Shown: positions 7,134 through 15,817, counted from the first letter of the stretch. The stretch: DNA of 39,429 nucleotides from Hydrogenophaga sp. (GCF_011772445.1 NZ_WVZN01000026.1:187557-226985); one strand, 5' to 3'. The notes: generated by a model not told the origin, from the sequence alone. Program-made: numbers and translations.

Positions 7134-7826
7134 ATGACCGAGCCCGTCGTCCGCCTCCCGCCCTTCGATCCGCGCACCGTGCCCGTGGTGGCCACGGGTG
7201 CGAGCGAGGGCCTGCTGCCGGCGGCCGCGCACCGGCTCACCCCGGACGGCCTGCGCGCCCTGTTCGAGGCACCCCCGATCTGGACACCCGAGTTCGTGCG
7301 CGAACGGCGCTTCGCCGACCGTGAGCCGGCCGACGCGGCCGTGCTGCTGCCGCTGGTGGTGCGCGACGAACTCCACCTGCTGCTCACCCAGCGCACCGCC
7401 ACCTTGTCCACCCATTCGGGCCAGATCGCGTTCCCGGGTGGCAAGGTCGACCCGGAAGACGCCGACGCCATCGCCGCCGCGCTGCGCGAGGCGGACGAAG
7501 AAATCGGTCTGCCGCCGCAAAGCGTCGAAGTGCTGGGCACCCTGCCGGTCTACATCACCGGCACGGCCTTCCACGTGACCCCGGTGGTGGGCCTCGTTCA
7601 GCCGGGCTTCTCGCTGCGTCCCAACCCGCACGAGGTGGACGACGTCTTCGAGGTGCCGCTGCGTTTCCTGATGGACCCGCGCCACCACCGACGCCACCTC
7701 ATGGAGTTCGGCGGTGCCGTGCGCGAGTGGTACTCCATGCCCTGGCACGACGGCCAGCACGAGCGCTTCATCTGGGGTGCCACGGCCGGCATGCTGCGCA
7801 ACCTGTACCGCTTGCTCACCGCCTGA
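7134..7826 (+). CDS. Nudix hydrolase, CoA pyrophosphatase type (NudL-like)
   Basis: A 230-residue hydrolase predicted to split coenzyme A or acyl-CoA into 4'-phosphopantetheine and adenosine 3',5'-bisphosphate. The UPF0035/NudL signature LLLTQRTATLSTHSGQIAFPGGK is complete (split here as LLLTQRTATLSTHSG and QIAFPGGK), followed by the Nudix box core READEEIGL with its Glu ligands for the divalent metal. The N-terminal 60 residues are a less conserved extension. It starts about 25 bases beyond the rplS terminator and precedes the CobD/AmpE-like gene; this pair next to rplS recurs in Burkholderiales. Confidence 0.9.
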   Translation: MTEPVVRLPPFDPRTVPVVATGASEGLLPAAAHRLTPDGLRALFEAPPIWTPEFVRERRFADREPADAAVLLPLVVRDELHLLLTQRTATLSTHSGQIAFPGGKVDPEDADAIAAALREADEEIGLPPQSVEVLGTLPVYITGTAFHVTPVVGLVQPGFSLRPNPHEVDDVFEVPLRFLMDPRHHRRHLMEFGGAVREWYSMPWHDGQHERFIWGATAGMLRNLYRLLTA

Positions 7827-7862
7827 GTCGCGCGCGGCGAAGGCCTGGGCCTGCGTGCCCAC

Positions 7863-7868
7863 TATCAT
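7863..7868 (+). promoter_or_regulatory. candidate -10 element (TATCAT) for a leaderless CobD/AmpE-like mRNA
   Basis: TATCAT ends seven bases before the ATG at 7876, with no Shine-Dalgarno between. It would place the transcription start at or next to the start codon. The -35 is not recognisable. Confidence 0.4.
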
Positions 7869-7875
7869 CGGCCCC

Positions 7876-8805
7876 ATGGGTTTCCTGGCCATCCTGCTGG
7901 CGCTGCTCATCGAGCAGGCCCGTCCCCTGTCGTTCAACAACCCCGTGCACGCCGGACTGCGTGCCTGGGGCCGTGGCGTGCGCCGCAACCTCGACGCGGG
8001 CCAGTCCTCGCACGGCTGGCTGGCCTGGCTGCTGGCCGTGGGTGTGCCGTCGGCGCTGGCGGCGCTGATCTACCACGGGCTCTGGGAACTCAGCGGCGTG
8101 TTGTCCTTCGTGTGGACGGTGGCCGTGCTCTACGTGACGCTGGGTTTTCGCCAGTTCAGCCACCATTTCAGCGAGATCCGCCGCAGCCTTGAGGACGGTG
8201 ACGAGCGGGCCGCGCGCGAGCAACTGGCGCAGTGGCTGCGCGTGGACGCCAGCGCGCTGCCGCGCACCGAGCTGCTGCGCCAGGTGATCGAGCATTCCGT
8301 GCTGGCCGCGCACCGACACGTGTTCGGTGTGTTCGTGTGTTTCCTGCTGTTCTGGGTGATCGGCCTGGGCCCGGCGGGAGCGGTGTTCTACCGGCTGGCC
8401 GAATACCTGTCGCGCAACTGGCGCGCGCGTGCGGACGGCACACCCAGTGAAGCGCTTCGCCGCGCCGCGGCCACCGCCTGGCGCTGGATCGACCACGTGC
8501 CCGCGCGCATCACGGCGCTGGGCTTCGCGGTGGTGGGCAACTTCGAGGAGGCGGTGGCCAGCTGGCGTGCCGATGCCGAGCAGTTCGCACCGGGCAGTGA
8601 CGGCGTGGTGCTGGCGGCCACCTCGGGCGCCATCAACGTGCGGCTGACCCCGCAGGACCCGGCCGCCCCGCCGCCGGACGACACCGATCCCGGTGCGCGC
8701 CCCGAGCCTCAACTGGCCCACTTGGGCAGTGTGGTCGGTCTGGTGTGGCGCGCGGTGGTGCTGTGGATGCTGCTGCTGGCGCTGTTGACGCTGGCCCGGG
8801 TGTAG
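7876..8805 (+). CDS. CobD/CbiB superfamily membrane protein, AmpE-like
   Basis: A 309-residue inner-membrane protein with an N-terminal helix (MGFLAILLALLIEQARPL), two helices around 50-95, one near 155-180 and a C-terminal helix ending WMLLLALLTLARV. Automatic pipelines usually call it cobalamin biosynthesis protein CobD/CbiB. The pattern of the centre (ELLRQVIEHSVLAAHRHVFG, LAEYLSRNW, WIDHVPARITALGFAVVGNF) is closer to what I know of AmpE, the regulatory membrane protein of the same fold, than to adenosylcobinamide-phosphate synthase. There are no other cobalamin biosynthesis genes nearby. I therefore assign the superfamily only. Its neighbours are the Nudix hydrolase upstream and, convergent, rsgA. 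Confidence 0.8.
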   Translation: MGFLAILLALLIEQARPLSFNNPVHAGLRAWGRGVRRNLDAGQSSHGWLAWLLAVGVPSALAALIYHGLWELSGVLSFVWTVAVLYVTLGFRQFSHHFSEIRRSLEDGDERAAREQLAQWLRVDASALPRTELLRQVIEHSVLAAHRHVFGVFVCFLLFWVIGLGPAGAVFYRLAEYLSRNWRARADGTPSEALRRAAATAWRWIDHVPARITALGFAVVGNFEEAVASWRADAEQFAPGSDGVVLAATSGAINVRLTPQDPAAPPPDDTDPGARPEPQLAHLGSVVGLVWRAVVLWMLLLALLTLARV

Positions 8806-8824
8806 GAAGGCGCGGTCCAAGACA

Positions 8825-8893
8825 CCGCGGAACCGGCTTTGCCGGGCCGCTGGTGTGCCCCTTGAGGGGGCGCGCGAAGCGCGGCGGGGTGGT
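8825..8893. repeat. dispersed intergenic repeat, copy 2 (inverted relative to copy 1)
   Basis: This is the reverse complement of the element at 2061-2136: CCGCGGAACCGGCTTTGCCG followed by a GGCCGC block, a CCCCTTGAGGGGG hairpin and a CGCGAAGCGCGGCGGGG end. It fills the gap between the convergent CobD/AmpE-like gene and rsgA and may act as a bidirectional terminator. Confidence 0.78.
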
Positions 8894-8896
8894 CTG

Positions 8897-9811
8897 TCAA
8901 TACGTCCGCTTGTTTGCCAGCTCGTCGAACAGTTCGTTGTAGAGCCGGTAGCGGACTTCGTCGATGGCCAGGGGGTCGCTCGCGGGATCGGCGCCCACGT
9001 GCGAGCGCACGCCGCAGCCCGGCTCATGCCGGTGCGTGCAGTTGTAGAAGCGGCAGTCGCCCAGGGTGGCGCGCAGGTCGGGCATGAGCTGCGCGAGGTG
9101 CTCGGCTTCCAGGTGGTGCAGGCCGAACTCCTGAAAGCCCGGCGAATCGATGAGCGCGCTTTCCCGCGCGGCGTCGAGCCAGTACCAGGTGGTGCTGGTG
9201 GTGGTGTGGCGCCCGGTATTGAGGGCGCGCGAAATCTCGCCGGTCTGGGCACCGGCCTCGGGCACCAGTCGGTTCACCAGCGTGCTCTTGCCCACGCCCG
9301 AGGGGCCCAGCACCAGGGTGTGGCGGCCCGCCAGGCGTTCGCGCAAGGCGTCCAGGCCCTGGCCCTGCTGGAGGCCCAGCGGCAACACGGGGGTGCCCAT
9401 GCGCCGGTAGGCCGCGAGCCGCGCCCAGGCCTGCTCGAACGCCTCGCCCAGGTCCTGCTTGTTGAGCACGATGAAGGCACTGATGCCCTCGGCCTCGGCC
9501 GCGAGCAGGGCGCGCGTGAGCTGGCTTTCGGAGAACACGGGCTCGGCCGCCAGCAGGATCAGCACCTGGTCGAGGTTGGCCGCGAAGGCCTTGGTGCGCA
9601 TGTCGTCCTGTCGGTAGAACAGGTTGCGCCGCGTCTCGATGCGCTCGATGCTGCCCTCGTCGCCGCTGCGCTGCCAGGCGACGATGTCGCCCACCACCAC
9701 CGCGCTCTTCTTGCCGCGCGGGTGGCACAGGGTGCGCTGCCCGTCTTCGCCCTCCACCAGGCAGTGGCGGCCGTGCGCCGCCACCACGCGAGCGAGCTGC
9801 GTGCCGCCCAT
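8897..9811 (-). CDS. rsgA: ribosome small subunit-dependent GTPase A (RsgA)
   Basis: A 304-residue circularly permuted GTPase that checks late 30S maturation. An N-terminal OB-fold ([19 protein letters not shown]) is followed by the G4 motif NKQD, then G1 [10 protein letters not shown]3 DSPG ([12 protein letters not shown]) in the permuted order G4-G1-G3, and a C-terminal zinc knuckle with C-x6-C-x-H-type spacing ([14 protein letters not shown]). The start ATG (complement 9809-9811) shares its A with the TGA of phhB, so translation is coupled. The frame continues open far upstream through other genes but that extension is a shadow. Length is normal. Confidence 0.96.
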   Translation of the reverse strand: MGGTQLARVVAAHGRHCLVEGEDGQRTLCHPRGKKSAVVVGDIVAWQRSGDEGSIERIETRRNLFYRQDDMRTKAFAANLDQVLILLAAEPVFSESQLTRALLAAEAEGISAFIVLNKQDLGEAFEQAWARLAAYRRMGTPVLPLGLQQGQGLDALRERLAGRHTLVLGPSGVGKSTLVNRLVPEAGAQTGEISRALNTGRHTTTSTTWYWLDAARESALIDSPGFQEFGLHHLEAEHLAQLMPDLRATLGDCRFYNCTHRHEPGCGVRSHVGADPASDPLAIDEVRYRLYNELFDELANKRTY

Positions 9812-10131
9812 CAGGTCGCGAGCAAGGCGTTGACCGCCGCCGCGCAGTGGAAGTCGCTGACCGAGATGCCGTTCACATCGTGCGTGTTGAAGCGCAGGGT
9901 GCAGCGGTTGTAGCCGAAGGCCGTGTCGGGGTGGTGGTCCTCGCGGTGGGCGATCCAGGCCATGGCGTTCACGAAGGCCAGGGTCTCGTGGTAGTTGGCG
10001 AACCTGAAGGTGCGCTCGATGGCGCCGTCGATGAGCTTCCAGCCATCGGGCTCGCTGCCGTTGAGCTGGCTGAGCTGGGTGACGATCTCGGTGGCGTTGA
10101 GCGCGCGGCGGTTCTGGTGGATGGGGTTCAT
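9811..10131 (-). CDS. phhB: pterin-4a-carbinolamine dehydratase
   Basis: A 106-residue enzyme that dehydrates 4a-hydroxytetrahydrobiopterin to quinonoid dihydropterin, recycling the cofactor of aromatic amino acid hydroxylases. Seen: LERTF-type strand ([20 protein letters not shown]) and the catalytic histidine cluster AHREDHHPD, then the VxxxYNxCTLRF strand, all typical of the PCD/DCoH family of about 100 residues. It sits between the M48 protease (12 bases upstream) and rsgA (overlapping). No phenylalanine hydroxylase is in the window, so the role here may be general pterin housekeeping. The symbol is used in the family sense. Confidence 0.92.
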   Translation of the reverse strand: MNPIHQNRRALNATEIVTQLSQLNGSEPDGWKLIDGAIERTFRFANYHETLAFVNAMAWIAHREDHHPDTAFGYNRCTLRFNTHDVNGISVSDFHCAAAVNALLAT

Positions 10132-10143
10132 GGTCGGGCGCTC

Positions 10144-11406
10144 TCAGGCGGTTTGCAATCGCGCCAGGCGTTCGCTGGCGGGGGGGTGGGAATAGTAGAA
10201 GCGCGCGTACAGCGGGTCGGGCGTGAGCGTGCTGGCGTTGTCCTTGTAGAGCTTGAGCAGGGCGCTGGCGAGGTCGTTGCCGCGCGTCTTCTCCTTCGCG
10301 AAGGCGTCGGCCTCGAACTCGTGCTTGCGCGACAACTGCGCGGCCAATGGCGACAGGAAGTAGGTGAACAGCGGCACCGCCAGCAGGAACAGGATCAGCG
10401 CGAGCGCGTCGTTGGGCGCAGCCAGGTCGGGCTCCACGCCGAGGCCTGTGTAGAACCAGGCCTGCGAGGCCGCCCAGCCCAGGGCCGCGAACCCCACGAA
10501 GCTGAGGCCGAACAGCATCACCACGCGCTGCGTGATGTGGCGCAGGCGGTAGTGGCCCAGCTCGTGTGCCAGCACGGCGTCGATCTCGTCGGGCGTGAGC
10601 TGTTGAAGCAGGGTGTCGAAGAACACCACGCGCTTGGCCGCACCGAAGCCCGTGAAGTAGGCATTGGCATGCGCGCTGCGCTTGCTGCCGTCCATCACAA
10701 ACAGGCCCTGGGCGGAGAAGCCGCAGCGCGCCATGAGCGCGTTCACGCGGTCTTTCACGGCCTCGTCGGTCAGCGGCTCGAACTTGTTGAACAGCGGCGC
10801 GATGAGCGTGGGGTACAGCACCAGCGCGAGCAGGTTGAACACCATCCACACGCCCCAGGCCCACAGCCACCAGGTGTCGCCGGCCGCGCCCATGAGCCAG
10901 AGCACCAGCGCGGCCAGCGGCAGGCCGATGGCCGCGCCCAGCAGGCCGCCCTTGAGGCCATCGGCGATCCACAGGCCGAGGCTGGTCTTGTTGAAGCCGA
11001 AGCGTTCCTCGAGCCGGAACGTGGCGTACCAGGAGAAGGGCAGGCCCAGCAGGCCGCCGATGAGCGCAAAGGCGGCGATCAGCGCCAGTTGCTGCCAAAG
11101 GCCCGGGCCCATGACGTCCAGCAGCGCCAGGTTGAGGGCGTTCAGGCCGCCCAACAGCGTCCAGCCGATGAGCACGGCGGTTTCGAAGGCAGTGCCCAGC
11201 AGGCCGAAGCGCGCCTTGGCGATGGTGTAGTCGGCGGCCTTGCGGTGCGCCTCCAGCGGGACGGTGGCGTCGAACGGCGCGGGCACGAGGTCGCGGTGGC
11301 GGGCCACGTGGCGGATCTGCCGGCTGGCCAGCGCGAAGCGCGTGAGCAGGCCCAGCACCAGCAGGGCACAGAAAACGGCGGTGAAGGCGAGGGAGGCGGT
11401 GTCCAT
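10144..11406 (-). CDS. M48 family zinc metalloprotease (CAAX protease/Ste24-like)
   Basis: A 420-residue inner-membrane metalloprotease. An N-terminal helix (about 5-25) is followed by helices near 60-80, 100-120, 150-170 and 180-200, then the catalytic motif HELGH in [13 protein letters not shown] and a downstream glutamate ligand in [10 protein letters not shown], and two more helices between them (about 290-360). This is the Ste24/CAAX prenyl protease 1 layout; bacterial members take part in membrane protein quality control. It is the first gene of the minus-strand set M48-phhB-rsgA, with 12 bases to phhB, and is divergent from orn across a 72-base gap. Confidence 0.93.
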   Translation of the reverse strand: MDTASLAFTAVFCALLVLGLLTRFALASRQIRHVARHRDLVPAPFDATVPLEAHRKAADYTIAKARFGLLGTAFETAVLIGWTLLGGLNALNLALLDVMGPGLWQQLALIAAFALIGGLLGLPFSWYATFRLEERFGFNKTSLGLWIADGLKGGLLGAAIGLPLAALVLWLMGAAGDTWWLWAWGVWMVFNLLALVLYPTLIAPLFNKFEPLTDEAVKDRVNALMARCGFSAQGLFVMDGSKRSAHANAYFTGFGAAKRVVFFDTLLQQLTPDEIDAVLAHELGHYRLRHITQRVVMLFGLSFVGFAALGWAASQAWFYTGLGVEPDLAAPNDALALILFLLAVPLFTYFLSPLAAQLSRKHEFEADAFAKEKTRGNDLASALLKLYKDNASTLTPDPLYARFYYSHPPASERLARLQTA

Positions 11407-11466
11407 GAAGGCGCCAGTCTACCGGCGCCCATGCGCCAGCGCCGGGGCCGGCTCGGGCCGATGACG

Positions 11467-11472
11467 GAGAAT
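11467..11472 (+). promoter_or_regulatory. orn: candidate -10 element (GAGAAT) next to the orn start
   Basis: GAGAAT followed by CGCGCC ends six bases before the ATG at 11479. The same hexamer and flank (GAGAATCGCG) occurs at 13758 in the helicase promoter. It overlaps GGAGA, which could instead be a Shine-Dalgarno, so the two readings compete. Confidence 0.35.
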
Positions 11473-11478
11473 CGCGCC

Positions 11479-12066
11479 ATGAGTTCGAATCCCGCCGACA
11501 TCACCGCCCCCGAAATGCCCTCGCTCGCCAAGAACGACCAGAACCTGGTCTGGATCGACTGCGAGATGAGCGGGCTGGACCCCGAGAAGGAGCGGCTGCT
11601 GGAGATCGCGGTCGTGATCACCGGCCCCCAGCTCACGCCCCGCATCGAAGGGCCGGTGATCGTGATCCACCAGAGCGATGCCGTGCTCGATGCCATGGAC
11701 GCCTGGAACAAGGGCACACACGGCCGCAGTGGCCTCGTCGACAAGGTGCGCGCCAGCACCGTGAGCGAGGCCGAGGCCGAGCAGCAGCTCATCGACTTCA
11801 TTGCCCGCTACGTGCCCAAGCAGGCCTCTCCGCTGTGCGGTAACACCATCGGGCAGGACCGCCGCTTCCTCGTGAAGTACATGCCCCGTCTCGAGGCCTA
11901 TCTGCACTACCGCAATGTCGACGTGAGCACGCTGAAGGAACTGGCCAAGCGCTGGCGGCCCGAGGTGGTCGACGCCTTCAAGAAGCGCCAGATGCACACC
12001 GCGCTGGCCGACGTGCACGAATCCATCGACGAGCTCGAGCACTACCGCGCGCAGTTCCTGCGTTGA
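11479..12066 (+). CDS. orn: oligoribonuclease
   Basis: A 195-residue 3'-5' exoribonuclease of the DEDDh group that degrades 2-5 nt RNAs and pGpG. Motif ExoI is [13 protein letters not shown] (D, E), ExoII is in [12 protein letters not shown], and ExoIII is in [18 protein letters not shown] (H and D). The N-terminal 20 residues before the domain are a short extension. An in-frame ATG 18 bases earlier (11461) is possible; 11479 is chosen because GGAG lies ten bases before it. It is monocistronic, divergent from the M48 gene. Confidence 0.95.
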   Translation: MSSNPADITAPEMPSLAKNDQNLVWIDCEMSGLDPEKERLLEIAVVITGPQLTPRIEGPVIVIHQSDAVLDAMDAWNKGTHGRSGLVDKVRASTVSEAEAEQQLIDFIARYVPKQASPLCGNTIGQDRRFLVKYMPRLEAYLHYRNVDVSTLKELAKRWRPEVVDAFKKRQMHTALADVHESIDELEHYRAQFLR

Positions 12067-12122
12067 ACCGCCCCTGGCACGCCGCCTGCCGGGTACGCCG
12101 CCCGCAGGCTTGCATGACAATA

Positions 12123-12137
12123 GCGTGACTTTCACGC
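12123..12137 (+). promoter_or_regulatory. perfect inverted repeat upstream of the PiT gene
   Basis: GCGTGA-CTT-TCACGC is a 6-3-6 inverted repeat ending nine bases before the ATG at 12147, where a Shine-Dalgarno would be expected but is absent. It is not a Pho box. It may be an operator or a small hairpin that affects initiation. Confidence 0.4.
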
Positions 12138-12146
12138 CAAATTCAC

Positions 12147-13727
12147 ATGAAGAAGAAGTCCCGCCCCTTCGTCGAACGCCACTTCGAGGCGCTGCAACTG
12201 GCCACCGCGGTGGCCTTTCTCTTGCTGGTGGGACTGTACGCCTCGCTGACCGGGGCGGCCGACGCCGGCTTGAGCCGCACCGCCGTGTGGTTGCTCATCA
12301 TCGCGGCGGCGGTGGGCGCCTACATGGCCATGAACATCGGCGCCAACGACGTGGCCAACAACATGGGCCCGGCGGTCGGATCCGGGGCCATGACCATGGG
12401 CTGGGCGATCATCGTCGCCGCGGTGTTCGAGGCGCTGGGCGCCATCGTCGCCGGGGGGGAGGTGGTCAGCACCATCAAGGGCGGCATCATCGACCCGGCC
12501 GACATCGCGGATCCCACGCTGTTCGCCTGGGTGATGTTTGCCGCACTGCTGGCTGGGGCCCTGTGGCTCAACCTGGCCACGGCGCTGGGCGCGCCGGTGT
12601 CCACCACGCACTCCATCATCGGTGCCGTCATGGGCGCGGGCATCGCCGCGGGCGGCTGGGGTCTGGTGCACTGGCCCACCATCGGCGCCATCGTGGCGAG
12701 CTGGGTCATCTCGCCGCTGGCCGGCGCGCTGTTCGCCGCCGCATTCCTCTACCTCATCAAGCGCAGCGTGACCTACCGCACCGAGAAGACCGAGGCCGCG
12801 GCGCGCGTCGTGCCCGTGCTGATCGCGCTGATGGTGTGGTCCTACACCACCTACATGCTGCTCAAGGGCCTGAGCCAGATCGTCAAGGTGTCCTTCCCGG
12901 TGGCGCTGATCGCCGGACTGGCCGTGGCAGCGCTGGTCTGGGCACTCGTTCGCCGCCCCATCGATCGCGCCGCGCGCCAACAGGAGAACTCCAAGGACGG
13001 CGTGAACCAGCTCTTCACCTGGCCGCTGGTCTGTTCGGCCGCGTTGCTGAGCTTCGCGCACGGCGCCAACGACGTGGCCAATGCCGTGGGCCCGCTGGCC
13101 GCCATCTACGAGGCCGTGAAGGAAGGCGCCATCGCCTCCACCGCGGGCACGCCGATGTGGATCATGGTGCTGGGCGCGCTGGGCCTGTCGGTGGGGCTGG
13201 GGCTCTACGGCGCCAAGCTCATTCGCACCGTGGGCAAGGAAATCACCGAACTCGACCAGATGCGTGCCTACTCCATCGCCATGGCCGCCACGCTCACGGT
13301 GATCGTGGCTTCGCAACTGGGCATGCCGGTGTCCACCACCCACATCTCCATCGGCGCGGTCTTCGGCGTCGGGTTCCTGCGCGAACTGCTCAAGGTCAAC
13401 TACGCCAAGATGGAGGCCGTGGTGCGCGCCGGGCACCAGGGCGCTGACCGCGAGGAGGTCGAGGCCTACATGCAGCGCTTCGAGTCCGCCGAGGTACAGG
13501 AGAAGAAGCAGATGCTGGCCGACATGAAGCAGCGCGCCAAGGTGCGCGGGCTGGATGGCGCGGTGTTCGACAAGGGTGAGCGCAAGGCCTTCAAGAAGGC
13601 CTACAAGAAGGAAATCGTCAAGCGCTCGGTGGTCATGCGCATCGTGGCGGCCTGGATCGTCACCGTGCCCGCCACGGCCGTGCTGGCCGCGCTGCTGTTC
13701 CACCTGGTCGCGGCCGTCATGGCCTGA
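12147..13727 (+). CDS. PiT family inorganic phosphate transporter
   Basis: A 526-residue inner-membrane H+(or Na+)-coupled phosphate (metal-phosphate) symporter. The duplicated PiT signature is visible twice: GANDVANNMGPAVGSGAM near residues 67-85 and GANDVANAVGPLAAIYEA near 306-325, each followed by further helices and by GAPVSTTHSIIGAVMGAG and GMPVSTTHISIGAVFGVG. About ten to eleven membrane helices are predicted, with a soluble charged stretch of about 90 residues (about 420-495) before the last helix. Phosphate or sulfate are both known PiT substrates; phosphate is the likelier. The gene is alone, between orn and the helicase. Confidence 0.93.
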   Translation: MKKKSRPFVERHFEALQLATAVAFLLLVGLYASLTGAADAGLSRTAVWLLIIAAAVGAYMAMNIGANDVANNMGPAVGSGAMTMGWAIIVAAVFEALGAIVAGGEVVSTIKGGIIDPADIADPTLFAWVMFAALLAGALWLNLATALGAPVSTTHSIIGAVMGAGIAAGGWGLVHWPTIGAIVASWVISPLAGALFAAAFLYLIKRSVTYRTEKTEAAARVVPVLIALMVWSYTTYMLLKGLSQIVKVSFPVALIAGLAVAALVWALVRRPIDRAARQQENSKDGVNQLFTWPLVCSAALLSFAHGANDVANAVGPLAAIYEAVKEGAIASTAGTPMWIMVLGALGLSVGLGLYGAKLIRTVGKEITELDQMRAYSIAMAATLTVIVASQLGMPVSTTHISIGAVFGVGFLRELLKVNYAKMEAVVRAGHQGADREEVEAYMQRFESAEVQEKKQMLADMKQRAKVRGLDGAVFDKGERKAFKKAYKKEIVKRSVVMRIVAAWIVTVPATAVLAALLFHLVAAVMA

Positions 13728-13734
13728 TCAGGGC

Positions 13735-13763
13735 TTGGGGTTTTCCCGGATCTGTGCGAGAAT
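13735..13763 (+). promoter_or_regulatory. promoter for the DEAD-box helicase (TTGGGG, 17 bp, GAGAAT)
   Basis: TTGGGG at 13735-13740 and GAGAAT at 13758-13763 are 17 bp apart, with TG just before the -10. A start near 13770 gives a leader of about 225 nt. Confidence 0.5.
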
Positions 13764-13766
13764 CGC

Positions 13767-13983
13767 GGGCTTCGCTGGCAACGGCGAAGCCCTTTGTGCA
13801 TTGGCCTCACACACCCGGCCCCCGAACACCGCCCGCCACCCGCGCGAGCGAGCAGGGGCCACCGCTTCCGGGCGGACCGTTTGTGGTTGATGTTGTGTAA
13901 CCACGAACGGATCCGACGCCCCGGGGCTTGAATCCCCTTCGCGCGGCATTCGGTCATTGGCGCCCCATTCCTTTGCGGGGCGC
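13767..13983 (+). ncRNA. structured 5' leader of the DEAD-box helicase mRNA
   Basis: Three stable hairpins lie in the non-coding interval 13728-13993. One is GGGCTTCGC/GCGAAGCCC (13767-13792, nine pairs). The second is CCGTTTGTGGTT with AACCACGAACGG (13877-13910, twelve pairs including one G-U). The third, GCGCCCC/GGGGCGC (13960-13983), abuts the ribosome-binding site AGGAACG. Long structured leaders are known for cold-shock helicase mRNAs; whether this one is thermosensitive or autoregulated is inference. Confidence 0.55.
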
Positions 13984-13993
13984 AGGAACGAAC

Positions 13994-15817
13994 ATGAGCG
14001 ACGCTTTCGAAGCGCGCGGCGAGACCTCGCCCGCGATCTCTCCCGAACAACAACAGCAGGCCCCGGCGGACGCCAGCGCCTTCGCCGCGCTGGGCCTGGC
14101 CCCCGAACTCGTGTCGGCCGTGGCCGACCTGGGCTACACCCAGCCCACGGCCGTGCAGGCCAAGGTCATGCCGCTGGCCATCAAGGCCGAAGGCGCCGAG
14201 CGCTACGCCGACCTGATGGTGTCCAGCCAGACCGGCAGCGGCAAAACGGCGGCGTTCCTGCTGCCGGTGCTGCACACCCTCATCCAGCAGCAGGCCGCGC
14301 GTGAAGCGGCCGAGCGCGCCGAGCGCGAGCGCCTGGCGGCCGAGGCCGCCGCGCGCGGCGAGGCGCCGCCCAAGGCGCCCAAGCGCAAGAACCCGCTGCT
14401 TCCGCGCCACTTCAAGCCCGCCACGCCCGGCGCCCTGGTGCTGTGCCCCACGCGCGAACTCGCGCAACAGGTCGCGCACGACGCCATCGACCTGGTGCGC
14501 CACTGCCGTGGTCTGCGCATCGCCAGCGTGGTGGGGGGCATGCCCTACCAGCTGCAGATCGCCAAGCTGCAGAACGCCGACCTCGTGGTGGCCACGCCGG
14601 GCCGCCTGCTGGACCTGCAGCGCTCCATGCAGCTCAAGCTCGACCAGGTGCAGTTCCTCGTCGTCGACGAAGCCGACCGCATGCTCGACCTGGGCTTCTC
14701 CGACGACCTCGCCGAGATCAACGCGCTGACCGCGCAGCGCCGCCAGACCATGATGTTCAGCGCCACCTTCGCGCCGCGCATCCAGCAGCTCGCCATGCGC
14801 GTGATGCACGACAACGGCAAGCACGTGCAGAAGGTGCAGATCGACAGCCCGCAGGAGCAGCACGCCAACATCAAGCAGGTGCTGTTCTGGGCCGACCACG
14901 CCGAGCACAAGCGCAAGCTGCTCGACCACTGGCTGCGCGATGCCTCGATCAACCAGGCCATCGTGTTCGCCAGCACGCAGATCGAATGCGACGGTCTGGC
15001 CGGCGAACTGCAGCAGGCCGGCTTCGCGGCCGTGGCGCTGCACGGCGCGCTGAGCCAGGGCCTGCGCAACCGCCGCCTGATGGCACTGCGCAACGGCCAG
15101 GTGCAGATCCTCGTGGCCACCGACGTCGCCGCGCGCGGCATCGACGTGCCCACCATCACCCACGTCTTCAACTTCGGCCTGCCGATGAAGGCCGAGGACT
15201 ACACGCACCGCATCGGCCGCACCGGCCGCGCGGGCCGCGACGGCCTGGCCGTCACCTTCGCCGAGTTCCGCGACCGCCGCCGCATCAGTGACATCGAGGC
15301 CTACACGCAGCAGCGTTTCAAGGCCGAGGTGGTCCCTGGCCTGGAGCCGCGCGAGCGCCCGCCGGCGCCGCGCCGCGAGGGCTGGTCGCAAGACCGCCGT
15401 GGCGGTGGTGGCCGCCCGGGTGGCCGTCCCGCCGGCCGTGGCGAGGGCTGGGGCCCGGCGCGCGGCGAAGGCCGCGCGCCCTATGGCGAGGCGCGTCCTT
15501 TCCGTGGCGAGAACCGCGCGCCCCACGGCGATGCGCGCCCCGCGCGTGCGGATGCGCGCGCGCCGTACAACCACGAGCCGCGCGCGCCGTACAACGGCGA
15601 CGCCCGTGGCCCGCGTGGCGACGTGCGCTTCTCGCGCGGCGAGGACCGCCCGGCCCAGTCCCGCGGCTGGGGCCAGCGCCCCAATGGCGGCGCACGCGAA
15701 GGCGGCTTTGGCGCACGCGAAGGCGGTTTCGGTTCGCGCGACGGCGGCTTCGGTGGCCCGCGTGGCGGCGGCTTCGGTGAGCGCGCGGGTGGTCCGCGCG
15801 GCCGCCGCGACCGCTGA
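13994..15817 (+). CDS. DEAD-box RNA helicase (RhlE-type) with RGG-like tail
   Basis: A 607-residue ATP-dependent RNA helicase. Motifs: Q motif (LGYTQPTAVQ), motif I SQTGSGKTA (Lys84), Ia PTRELAQQ, II VVDEADRM (Asp225-Asp228), III SAT, V VATDVAARGIDVP and VI HRIGRTGRAGR, so the core is intact. An insertion rich in Ala/Glu/Arg (about 100-140, QQQAAREAAERAERERLAAE) lies between motifs I and Ia. From about 480 to the end the tail is Gly/Arg-rich with irregular repeats such as GEARPFRGENRAPHGDARP, an RNA-binding disordered region. ATG 13994 is chosen since AGGAACG precedes it; the longer in-frame start is in the leader. Likely roles are ribosome assembly or mRNA decay at low temperature. Confidence 0.93.
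   Translation: MSDAFEARGETSPAISPEQQQQAPADASAFAALGLAPELVSAVADLGYTQPTAVQAKVMPLAIKAEGAERYADLMVSSQTGSGKTAAFLLPVLHTLIQQQAAREAAERAERERLAAEAAARGEAPPKAPKRKNPLLPRHFKPATPGALVLCPTRELAQQVAHDAIDLVRHCRGLRIASVVGGMPYQLQIAKLQNADLVVATPGRLLDLQRSMQLKLDQVQFLVVDEADRMLDLGFSDDLAEINALTAQRRQTMMFSATFAPRIQQLAMRVMHDNGKHVQKVQIDSPQEQHANIKQVLFWADHAEHKRKLLDHWLRDASINQAIVFASTQIECDGLAGELQQAGFAAVALHGALSQGLRNRRLMALRNGQVQILVATDVAARGIDVPTITHVFNFGLPMKAEDYTHRIGRTGRAGRDGLAVTFAEFRDRRRISDIEAYTQQRFKAEVVPGLEPRERPPAPRREGWSQDRRGGGGRPGGRPAGRGEGWGPARGEGRAPYGEARPFRGENRAPHGDARPARADARAPYNHEPRAPYNGDARGPRGDVRFSRGEDRPAQSRGWGQRPNGGAREGGFGAREGGFGSRDGGFGGPRGGGFGERAGGPRGRRDR

Noticed and set aside
8897..11098. A single 733-residue minus-strand protein
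   Set aside because: Only the part from 9811 down encodes RsgA; the rest is the out-of-frame reading through phhB and the M48 protease, which are clear genes in other frames.
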